Of a stretch of DNA of 64,000 bases, positions 54,796 through 64,000 are shown in pieces (the first letter of the stretch is position 1; each line of letters opens with the position of its first letter). This DNA is from Leucocoprinus leucothites (Eukaryota; Basidiomycota; Agaricomycetes; Agaricales; Agaricaceae). The stretch covers positions 1,550,001 to 1,614,000 of the forward strand of contig JAACJO010000006.1 in NCBI GenBank assembly GCA_013368445.1, in the 5' to 3' direction. Position numbers and translations under genes: made by a program. The notes beneath the pieces are model-generated. The model was not told the origin of the DNA. It was given only the letters and a program-made list of their open reading frames with translations, and ran no database searches.

Positions 54796-56430
54796 ATGGG
54801 GAATGACACCAATATACCCCCTGATATCCAAGCCATACTCCGACTCGACGAATCCTTCGACGTTTTCTCCTCCATGTTATGCTCACTAACCTACGGCATT
54901 GCATTTACTCTGTACTACATCGTAGTCCATTCTCTGCACCACCGCCTTCGCCGACCCTCGCAGTATAAAGTCGCTCTCATCACGCTCGGTTATACGACAT
55001 TTGCTATCGTGTGTGCAACAGTATATCTTGTAATGACACATTACGAAATTCAAATGGCCTACGTATTTCATCGTGATGATCTCCTCGGGGGACCGATCAT
55101 ATATGAGACTCTGGAACTCTATATGCACCCTTCTTATCTTGTTTTTTTGTTATTTTTTATGGCATTGGATTGGTTGACGATGGCCGTTCAGGTGAGTCAC
55201 AGCTCAAAGCTATGGCTCCTCGGTCGATATTGACATACGTGAGATAGATTTGGCGCCTTTGGATTCTGTGGCGAGCTACCCCATGGTACTTATATGTCAC
55301 TGTCCTACCAGTTTCCCTCTTACTAGCAAGCATAGGTGAGTAGTAGAGACAAGCAGTATCCACTGCTAGATGATTTTCTCAACGGATTTTGACTTGCGCT
55401 CGATTATCTGTTTTGTAGGAGTCGGTATAGCTGTGGCGGTCAATTCAACGCACATAAACCTTTTCGCGTTGGACTACTCTTTCGCCATTGGTCTCACATT
55501 TTTTGGGATACCCCCCGTAACAACGATCATCGTTACCGCCCTTATGGTTCTCCGCCTAGGGCTGATTCGAAGGCGCCATATTAACCTCATAGGTAAGTTA
55601 TATTTCTGCCAATTACCAGAAAGAGCCTGAGGGTCTTTTGAGCAATCCTGCAAGTCTGACATACTTTACACAGGACATTCTACTGATATAGCAAACCAAT
55701 ACACAGGCGTAATTTCAATGCTCATTGAGTCATACGCTCTCGAAACTCTCTGGTCTATAGCGATTATCATAACATATGCAATTCGCTCAGAGTCCATCGT
55801 CTCGGTCATCTTCATTAATTCCTCCGCCAATATAAAGGTGAGTATTTCCCTCCTACCTTTTCCCGAACGCTTTCCATTTTTTCAATCCAATTCAAAATTG
55901 GGACTGATCGTTGTTACCATCACAATTTCGTTGTGAATCGCGCAAATTTCCAGGTCATCGCTCTCTTTTTGATCGTCTACCGAGTTGCGAAGGGCAGAGC
56001 GTGGCAAGCGCATACCGAGCAGCAGATAAGCTCTCTGAGGTGTAACGACAACCACAATCTCCGGGATTCAGACGCTAGCAGTGATTTTGAATTGGCTACG
56101 ATAGACCGAAGGTATTCAACAGGCGGGGCGGCGCCCGCGTAATAATGATACACCATCGTCATCCTCGACCCCACAAAAGTATCTGTACCAATATACAATA
56201 ATACCAAAGGAGGACAATATTACGGAAAAGAGAGAAGGAACACCACAAACCCCGAAGGGAGAGCCCACGAGGATTAAACCGACTAAACCCATGGCACCAA
56301 GGTGGCCTATCGGGTTCACGCCAAGCAGTGTAGGCAGGCGGTCCCTTTGTCAGCCTAATTAAAATGCTATGCATAAGGAACCAGCCATTGATTGAAGGTT
56401 AATCATATGTAAAAGTTTTACAGAGATGGG
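54265..56430 (+). repeat. Tandem segmental duplication, unit 2
   Basis: Counterpart of 51640-53830, containing the fourth 7TM gene. The flanks are diverged by substitutions and small indels but collinear throughout, showing that a whole gene with its control region was copied. Confidence 0.85.
54796..56142 (+). CDS. Orphan seven-transmembrane protein, array copy 4
   Basis: Exons 54796-55191, 55248-55335, 55419-55592, 55674-55837 and 55954-56142 total 1011 bases, 336 residues. Closest relative of copy 3: both share RLDESFDVF, YLVMTH, QMAYVFHRDDL and AFVFHR-type loops. Signatures: LCSLTYGIAFTLYYIVV, FMALDWLTMAVQIW, FAIGLTFFGIPPVTT, ISMLIESYALETLWS, ALFLIVYRVAKGRAW. Its second intron has a normal GTGAGT donor. 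Function unknown. Confidence 0.82.
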
Positions 56431-57213
56431 ATGGAGGGCGATGCGAGAATTTTACCACCGGGCGTTTGTAGACGGCGGTCTTGCCACGAGATGATAGTGG
56501 TAACTCGAAGTTCAGATGTCAAAATTTTTGCGGAGTTTCAGAAAGGCGCTTGACTTCCTTTCTCCCATATTCACCCGTGGGAGGTGGAGTATGGTTGTCC
56601 GGTGCCCTACGTTCCAGGTCTTGTCATTAGCCTTGCGTAAGTAAAGATAGTTTTCAAAGGGCTCGAAGACCATCACAGTTATTTTTGGCGCTGGGATCGC
56701 ATGTGATGTCTAAAAACAAGATCGAATTGAACTTTTCGCTAGTTTAACTCTTCAACCCATTCTACCTTGAAGCCTTCAGTTATCCTCCAGATCACACTCT
56801 ATACCCCAATATCATGTTATCACTACGGCATGGCCAGGATAATACCAGTCAAACCATGCTTGATTAACTAGGACTCGGATTTGGGCTTGGCTGGCAAGCA
56901 ATTAACCTTACCCCGAGTCTACTCGGACCGTTTCAAAGCGACTTTATCCCTCTGTTTAGCTCCATACAATGCGCGCGTACAAAGGAACTCTCATTTACAT
57001 GATCCGATACACCGCCCATTATCAGCTTCTGGTCCCTGATATAGATCTGTGCTTCAGACTAACGTGCCGTCTCGTCGTACTCAATCGGAGGTGTGCAGAT
57101 GGCTCGAGTCATACCCCATATCATAACGGAACATCTGGTTGGAACCGGGATGGAGGTTCACATTTAACGTCCTCGTTTTAGATTGGGGACCCTTCCTCGA
57201 TGCATCAAAGACA
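56143..57213. other. Intergenic within the 7TM array
   Basis: Starts with the duplicated 3' flank. No gene recognised after it. A leader frame from 57139 would precede copy 5 but is not conserved. Confidence 0.55.
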
Positions 57214-58458
57214 ATGGGAGATGAAATAACCTCTCTCCCTCCCTTCCTCCAAGCCTCACCACACCAACTCGACGAATCTCTAGACCTCTTAGCTTCCGCA
57301 TTATCTGCAATAACCTATGGGATCGCACTCACATTATACTGCATCGTCGTCCATTCCCTGCGTTGCCGTCGTCGATCCTCACGAGGCTCGCAGTATCTGA
57401 TCACCCTCAGTTATACGACGCTCGCTATGGCATGTATCACGGCTGTTCTTATCATATCACATTACGGGACTCAGATGGCTTATGTTTATCATCGTGATGA
57501 TCTCCCGGGTGGACCAGTCGTGTATGAAGAGCTGATGATTTCTTCGTATTTTGTTGCTTTGGTGATTATGGCTATATTGGATTGGTTGACTATGGGTGTT
57601 CAGGTTGGGAAGCTAGAAACTTCAATTCAGCAGTCAGAAATTGACGACCTGTGCAATTAGATCTGGCGCCTTTGGATTATATGGCGAGTTACGCCATGGT
57701 TTATATACATCATCATCATCCCTTTCTCCCTCTTGCTCGCATGTATAGGTGAGCATAAAATAACTCTAGTAGGGCACTTGCACACCCTTCCTTACCACTT
57801 TCATCGTCATCTCGCTACCTAGGAATCGATATAGCAGTCTTAGTCAATGAAAAGCACATCAGCTTCCTCTCCCTCGACTACGTCTTCACTATCGGCTTTG
57901 CCTTCTTTGGCATTCCACCCCTCACCACTATCATCGTCACCGCCCTTATGGTCCTTCGCCTCGGACTAATTCGAAGGCGCTATATCAAACTTATCGGTAA
58001 GCCTCTTCTCTTCAGATGAACACTGTAACTCTGAGATTTTTTTTGGTTACGAAGGTCATTCAGACTCTGTCACGAACCAATACACAAGCATAATCTCAAT
58101 GCTCATCGAATCATACGCTCTCGAAGCCTTATGGTCCATCGCCATCATCATAACCTACTCAATTCGTACACCTATAATATGGACCGTCTTCATAGGTTCC
58201 GCCGTCAACATCAAGGTAAGTTCCGCCCCTCCTAAACCTGAACCCACCCTCGAGTAAATTCCTGATTTGACCTGGCAGGTAATCGCCCTGTTCCTGATTG
58301 TCTACAGAGTCGCAAAAGGAAGTGCTTGGCAAGCGCATACGGAACAACAGCTCAGCACTCTGAGGTGTAATGGTGATCGTGTCGATGACAGCGATTCGGC
58401 AGTGACGGATGCGCTAGACCGAAGGTTTTCGACAGGTGATAGGGCGATGGCCGCATAA
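57214..58458 (+). CDS. Orphan seven-transmembrane protein, array copy 5
   Basis: Exons 57214-57603, 57661-57748, 57823-57996, 58055-58215 and 58279-58458 total 993 bases, 330 residues. Same four intron positions as the other copies. Signatures: SAITYGIALTLYCIVV, LAMACITAVLIISHYG, VIMAILDWLTMGVQIW, FTIGFAFFGIPPLTT, ISMLIESYALEALWS, ALFLIVYRVAKGSAW. The tail HTEQQLSTLRCNGD resembles copies 3 and 4, so these three form the closer group. Function unknown. Confidence 0.82.
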
Positions 58459-58866
58459 TATTTAAGCCTTTTCTTGATTGAGATGAAAAGAAAATTGGAT
58501 TAAATTTAGAACCCTTTCAAGCTTCAAGTTTAAAGGCCTCGAGTCCCAAAATCTGCGTTGTATGGCAGCATTTTGGCAACATGGAGGTCAGAATTACGCG
58601 CTACGCATTACCACCATACAGTCCGTTATGGCAGTATCAATACACTCATCGCACTCGTCTCCGTGCCAACATCCAAAATTATCTGTACTAGTAATACAAA
58701 AATAATAACAAAAAAAGGGAAGACAAGTCAACGCTACGAGAGACAGCATATACTAAGGGCAGAGAGAATCACAACATCGTGCATATCACAAAAGGAGAAC
58801 AAAAAAATCCAGACCAAGCCGGAAATCCATAGCATCACAAGAAAGGGATACATACGCACTCCTGCA
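58459..58866. other. Intergenic, convergent 3' ends
   Basis: Between the last 7TM gene and the minus-strand RING gene. A-rich near 58700. No gene recognised. Confidence 0.55.
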
Positions 58867-61197
58867 TCAAGCACCAACCCTCCCCAGCCCAGCTCGACTC
58901 TCCACATCACCCGGCACCGCTATCCCAGGAGTCGCAGTCGAAGAATGATTCGAACCCCTCGTAAACCCTCTCAAGAACGAAGGTCGGGTAAACGCTCCTC
59001 CCAATAACCCACCTGGCCTCTCGCTCGTTTCGTTGGTGCCGTTTTGCCCACTAGCGTCATTAGCGGCGTCGTTTGCAGTGGCAACAATAGTGCCAGACGG
59101 TTGTTGCGGTGATTGAGGATCCTCCATGGAAGCTCGTTCTTTTTCCATGGGAGGTGGGGCAGCGGCACTGATGCGCAAGAGGGACGTGTAGGCTAAACAG
59201 AGGATAAAAAGTCAGGAACGAGAGTAGCAGTGAAAGAGCAACGACGGCACTTACGCTGACGGCAAACAGGACAAAACCATCCCTTTGCCTTCCTCTTCCT
59301 TCTCGTAGTAGTAGCAGTCGGAACAGCCGCACTGATGTTCGGCGCTGCTGCCGTTGTACCACTCGTACTCTGTCCTGGAGTTGTAGGCGAAGTCGGTGCG
59401 GCACCATCCGTCCCCGCGCTGGCATTTCCCTCGGTAGCATTAGCACTGGCTACAACAGCAGGGGCGGGAACCGCCGGCTCAGGGGTATGCGTAATCTGCC
59501 CACCGGCACCAAATTCAACCATATTCAGCGCACATTCCTTGCACGCGACGAGATGACGACAAGGGATGAGCACGACTTCGCGAGGAGAGGAGAGACAGAG
59601 AAGACATTCGGATGATGGGTCGTCTTCCTCCGTTACTCCTGCCACTGCTGCTGCTTGAGGCGGGTAAGTGTGCGCGGTACCATTATCGTTATCCGCGATG
59701 GGAGAAGATGTTACTGTTGAGGCTGGTTGAGTGTGAGCGGAAGACGTAAGACCGTAGATTTCATGTAATTGGAATGTATGCGGTCCAATCTATCATAAAG
59801 ACCATCAGAGATGGCGGTAGACACAAGAGTGATAAAAACTCACAGTCGCTTCACGTTTGACAACTTTGACAACCCAGGGTCTATGGTCGTCAACCTCGGC
59901 AGCATCCTCACCACTGGGAGCAGAAGGCTGCTCAGTGGGTTTGGCACCAAGTCGAACGATATGCAAGAATGTCGTCTGCTCGTTGGGAGAAGCGAGCTCA
60001 GTTCCCTGTTCATCCAGTGCAGCCAATCTAATGATCACTCTCACACCCTCCTCCTCTTCTTTATTGTTATTATTATCCTTTGTCTCCTTTTTCGCAGGGC
60101 CGCTGTCCTGTGCAGCACCAGGCTGGGGGTCAGCATCGACGACGGCCAACGCGGGACCTGCGACGCTGCGGTTGGTGGAGCGTTTGCGGAAGTGAAAGTG
60201 TGTGAACCGGTTGCGACGGTTAGACCGATTCGCAGTGTTCGTACCAGCGGCATCACCATTACCACCAGCACCAGCACCGCTGGAAGTAGCAGTAGCCTCT
60301 TCGGGAGTTGAATCCGACTTGGCTTGGTGGTCTTCGGCGGGGTGGGATACAGGCGTGTGATCATACCGCCCCAACTCAAGCAGTGCGCCCTCATCCAACG
60401 TCAATCGTTTAGCGAACCCCCCTGATGTAACAGTCTCAAACACCAAGATCTGAGCCTGATTGGACGCCGAGGGTACCGAAGCCGCTTCAGGATGTGTTTT
60501 GGATAAAACCACATGGACATAGATACCACATTTCGGCGCATCACAGTCGTATTCGAATTCAAGCCCGTGGAGATGTTGATGACGAACTTCTACAGGGCTT
60601 TGAGAATCTTCAGGAACTGAGTTGAGGGGAGAGAGACGGAGAGAGGGACGTTTGAGGTTGACGAGGGCTTGGAGAGTTGTAGTGGGTTGAGTTGACTATG
60701 AATAGAGCACAATCAGTAACCGCGGGTCACATAGGCAGTGCATGTATGGAGTGAGGGAGCGTCGACGCCGTCGACGGTGAGCGTACATACCTGCTTGCTC
60801 TTCTCTACCCAGCCAGTGAGGACTTCAGGGGTGAGGTCGTCAGTGATAAGTTTCTTGCGACTCGCAATGGTCGTCCAAGCCGGGCCAGCTGAGCAGGGAC
60901 CAATATTGGGACCAAAGAGTGGGTCGGACGCCTTCTTGTCCTTGTTCGGGTTCGACACCAGGCCATCGATACCAGCCGCTGCTGGTGTTGCTGTCTGCGC
61001 ATTCTGTACATTCTGCGCCATCGCCGTCGCCGCTCGAGAAGTGTTGGTGTCGGTGCGAGCGAGATACTGGGATTGTTGGAGACGTCTTGTGCGATTCCAA
61101 GCGGAGTATTGGGAAGAGTCTAGAAGAGATTAGTCAGACAAAAGGGACGAGCGCTGTGTGCGGTGATTTCAGACATACACCAAGCCGCTAGGCTCAT
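58867..61197 (-). CDS. Mahogunin-type RING E3 ubiquitin ligase (MGRN1/RNF157 family)
   Basis: Starts at 61197 with a first exon MSLAAW, followed (donor GTATGT) by YSSQYSAWNRTRRLQQSQYL, then a region with PNIGPCSAGPAW. Further exons give SLRLSPLNSVPEDSQS, LEFEYDCDAPKCGIYVHVVL, and long low-complexity segments, then HRPWVVKVVKREATIGPHTFQLHEIYG, the part that in animals ends with LLQEIYG before the RING. The RING (SECLLCLSSPREVVLIPCRH, ACKEC ... FCPVCRQAYTSLLRIS) closely follows the MGRN1 pattern ending CPICRLPFRALLQI. About 86 residues of Ala/Thr/Pro-rich sequence separate the sixth and seventh zinc ligands, where 10-20 is usual. The tail after the RING is Ser/Gly-rich. Such ligases act on endosomal trafficking in animals; the fungal substrate is unknown. 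Confidence 0.85.
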
Positions 61198-61344
61198 GGC
61201 CGGAGAGAGGGGTCAGAAAGCAAAACTAAGGGCCGTGTGAGACTCGGACACACAACTCATCACCCCTTCCCAATCAGGCTTATTCATTCTCGCACTATGG
61301 CATAGTCATGGCATTCATATATCATGGCACTACACAAATCATAT

Positions 61345-61961
61345 CTACGCAATAAGCTGAACAACACCGCCAGCCTCTTTGATCTTGCGCCTGCACACCC
61401 TTCATCAGTGCTGTCATGGTAAATTCTAGGATACAATACCCACTCGGCTTTTTCAGACACGAATCGTGCCTTTACAATGAATGGGAGCTTGGGCAGTCTA
61501 TTCCGCAGCATTGCTCCATCAGTAACCCGATCCAGAAATACACAATACACCATCCACTCACTTTCCGTTGCCCAGCACCTTGCCATACCCATGTCGCAGA
61601 GTGTCAATGACAGGAACCACCTCAGAGTCTTCTGTCAAATCCTTCTTCTCTTCCTCGGGTACAAGGCTCCAGAGTTTGTCGACGTTAATAATGGGGCGCC
61701 AGTATTGGTTGCGCGTGAGATGGAAGTAGCGCATACCAACCTTTCCAAAGTAACCAGGATGGTACTTATCAAAGTTGGTACTATATCGAAATATAAGCCT
61801 GAGATCGTCTTTGCGATAAGAAAGAGGAAAACGCACCGATGGTGGTGGGCACCACCAGCGAGACCACGACCTCCTGGATGTTTACGGTGCTTTCCTACAC
61901 GTCCATGACCGGCCGAGACGTGACCGCGGTGTTTACGAGTGTTCGAGAACCGTGTCGGCAT
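61345..61961 (-). CDS. RPL28: 60S ribosomal protein uL15 (L27a/L28)
   Basis: Highly conserved large-subunit protein. Exon 1 from 61961 reads [39 protein letters not shown]; after an intron (donor GTGCGT) comes [19 protein letters not shown], then [32 protein letters not shown] and [13 protein letters not shown]. The last intron (donor GTGGGT, acceptor GTGCAG) joins to [14 protein letters not shown] and the stop at 61345. Length about 150 residues, as in yeast Rpl28, whose gene also has an intron. Confidence 0.96.
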
Positions 61962-62666
61962 TGTTTTCTACAAACGAAATCAGCATGCGACTCTCATGCA
62001 AATTCATCTCGCCCGCGCATGCTATGTCCATCCAGTGCCATTTCCGTCCATCCAACCTTCAAACCCACCCTTTCAGCACAAAACAACCATCAATCGAAAC
62101 CTCTCCATCTCTGGATTCCAACGGACAACATGGCGAGGCGTAGTGAGGGCATAGGGACTGACCTTGAGGAGGGGAGTGTCGGTTTCGATACGGGGGGGCT
62201 TGTTGCGACTACACCAAATCACCTTCGATGCCGGATTTGGTGATTTGATGTAAATAATGACAAATAAACTTTGCTCAATAAAATTTCGGATTTGGCTGCT
62301 TTGTTGGTTTCTCTTTGTGCGTTCGCTCACGCCCTGACCTCGTAAGTCCACTCTAATGCGTGGCATGATCTCTCTTATGACGCGTCCTAAATGTCCTCCA
62401 GATCGCCACACTTTGACTCAAAGCTTTCTGTACACTAAGTAAGCATCTCCCTTCCTCCCTTCAACCCCCCGAAATGATTAAAAATTTGAAATCTGTCAAT
62501 CCCCCGAGTGTAATCTCACGGTGACGATACAATTTCAATAAACATGCATGGCTTTATGATCTCTCCCCCACTCCTCCCCCTCTTCGTAACAATAAGCTAA
62601 TTAACCACACTTCTAGATTTATATACTACCACAAACACATCTTTTTGTTATTACATCGTCTTCACC
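61962..62666. promoter_or_regulatory. Divergent promoter of RPL28 and RPB11
   Basis: About 700 bases between two divergently transcribed housekeeping genes. Pyrimidine-rich stretches (for example 62440-62475 and 62560-62590) precede RPB11. No gene recognised. Confidence 0.55.
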
Positions 62667-63304
62667 ATGAACGCTCCTAATCGATATGAACTTTACGTAC
62701 TCGAAGATGGCGAAAAGCCGTGCGTCTGAGCCACTTATCCTCTTACAAAATCTAAACAACCATACGCTACAATCGTATTCAGCGTAGAAGTCATCGAAGA
62801 CACTAAAATCCCCAACGCAGCAACTATCAAAATCCTCAAACAAGATCATACCCTCGGAAACATGCTCCGCGCGTACGTCTCCCCCCTCTCCTCACATTGC
62901 CTTTGTATACTCACTCACTCCACACCAGCCAACTCCTCGCAATGCCACAAATCCTCTTCGCGGGATACAAAGTCCCACACCCTCTCCATCCCTACTTCCT
63001 CATCAAAATCCAAACAGACGGTACCATCACACCACAAGCTCTCCTCGACCAAGCCTGCGAAAAACTCATTGGTACGCTATCTTCACTCGAAGCAAAGTTT
63101 AAGAGAGAGTTTTCGTATAAGGATGTTGAGGGTGCTGTGGGTGCTGCGAGTGCTGCTCCAGGGGCTGGTGGCCCTGCGGGGCATTTGGATGTGGATCCGT
63201 ATGGTGCGGGCGCTTCGGCTGGAGGAGGAGCAGGAGGTGGGCAAGGAGCGGGTGCGGGAGGGAGTGGAGGGTGGAGTCAGGGGAGGGATTATTTGGATTT
63301 ATAG
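62667..63304 (+). CDS. RPB11: RNA polymerase II subunit Rpb11, with C-terminal extension
   Basis: Exons 62667-62719, 62783-62872 and 62929-63304 total 519 bases, 172 residues. The core (NAPNRYELYVLEDGEKP, EVIEDTKIPNAATIKILKQD, HTLGNMLRAQLLAMPQILFAG, YKVPHPLHPYFLIKIQTDG) is the alpha-like subunit that pairs with Rpb3 in polymerase II assembly. The usual length is about 115-120 residues; here helix SLEAKFKREFSYKDV is followed by about 55 residues of Gly/Ala-rich sequence ending GWSQGRDYLDL. Confidence 0.94.
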
Positions 63305-64000
63305 GTTGGTTTTAGGGATGCTTTATTCTTCGGTTGTAGTATATTTCCGTGTAATATAAGTTTATTTGTTATCTCAAGGTCTACGTTCCCGTCATTCTGG
63401 CCATAACCAAGGACACTGAACATGGACCTCAGGTAAGTATACCCAATATATTATCTCAATATTTCATTTCCAGCTCGACTTCAAATCCAGCCTAGTATCT
63501 ACTCCATCATCTACCCCTACCCTCATTTCCCACTTTCCCGACTTTTTTGGCATCTAGTGTCCTGCGTTTGCCTCCGTCATCAGGTTCATATCTCAATCCT
63601 TTCCACTTTTCCCGTCACATAGTACCCTATAGCTGTTCTAATAACCCTAGTCAGGTGTTGTCAAGTCTACACTCTCAATCATCTCCAAACTTGTCCCAAC
63701 AGCCTGAGGGCGGTGCTACTACGGGCCCTTCCTCAGGCCTCAGGCCTGGCCCCTATTCTCACTGCTGCCGCGCTACACCCCTCCGATTGTTGTGTATAGA
63801 CCCCTTCGCAGTCTCTTCGGACTTATTCCCTTTTTCCACCTCGCGTATTACATAAGTCATTCTTTTATTTTCGAGTAGCCTTTCGTGCACCTCAGTCTCG
63901 TTCTACGATTCTGAGGTGAGCATATTTTGCTTTATGGACAAAATCTCTTTACTTATATTACCTACAGTGTTTATCTTCACTCTAGATCCCTGCCGCTCCT
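63305..64000. other. Intergenic to window edge
   Basis: No supported gene. ATGGACCTCAG followed by GTAAGT at 63422 could be a first exon of a gene running out of the window, but nothing downstream confirms it. Confidence 0.4.

Noticed and set aside
59335..60311. Plus-strand open frames opposite the RING ligase
   Set aside because: Low-complexity antisense shadows of the Ala/Thr-rich coding sequence.

Overview
The window looks like nuclear DNA of a mushroom-forming basidiomycete (Agaricomycetes). Coding stretches are broken by many spliceosomal introns of about 50-60 bases with GT...AG ends. Several proteins belong to families expanded in that group: DUF6533 and DUF6534 membrane proteins, a GTPase fused to a serine/threonine kinase, an F-box protein with C-terminal cysteine clusters, and small 7TM proteins. 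I cannot name the species. Gene models were built by joining open frames at splice sites by eye; where exon lengths sum to a multiple of three I say so.

Left part (1-17,000): a small type I membrane protein (minus), a doubtful ORF (minus), an 818-residue GTPase-kinase fusion (plus), an F-box protein (minus), the spindle-checkpoint protein Mad3 with two KEN boxes (minus), and an Rrm4-like endosomal mRNA-transport protein with three RRMs and MLLE-type C-terminal domains (plus). About 2.6 kb without recognisable genes lies on each side of the rrm4-like gene.

Middle (19,500-47,000): a DUF6534 membrane protein with a frame problem and a possible one-base exon; the actin-disassembly cofactor Aip1; a DUF6533 membrane protein; an intron-containing tRNA-Ile(AAU); a Yra1/ALYREF-type mRNA export factor; a coiled-coil protein; a histidine phosphatase; a FYVE-like/RING ubiquitin ligase of RNF34/RFFL type; an intron-containing tRNA-Pro(UGG); a Csc1/OSCA-type stress-gated channel whose start codon is split by an intron; a coiled-coil protein; a 95-residue membrane protein; a Tlg1/syntaxin-6-type SNARE; a single-exon signal-anchored Ser/Thr-rich membrane protein; and a small coiled-coil protein.

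Right part (47,800-64,000): five consecutive plus-strand paralogues encoding a seven-transmembrane protein of about 315-336 residues, all with the same four intron positions. Two of them (third and fourth) sit in a recent tandem duplication that also copied promoter and 3' flank. Then come a mahogunin (MGRN1/RNF157)-type ubiquitin ligase with a long insertion inside its RING, ribosomal protein uL15 (RPL28) and RNA polymerase II subunit Rpb11.

The housekeeping genes (MAD3, AIP1, YRA1, TLG1, RPL28, RPB11, CSC1) show no shared pathway and look like ordinary eukaryotic gene order. The most unusual local feature is the orphan 7TM array. Three independent frame irregularities within 19.6-24.7 kb are better explained by base errors or recent lesions than by normal splicing, except for one that a one-base exon would repair.
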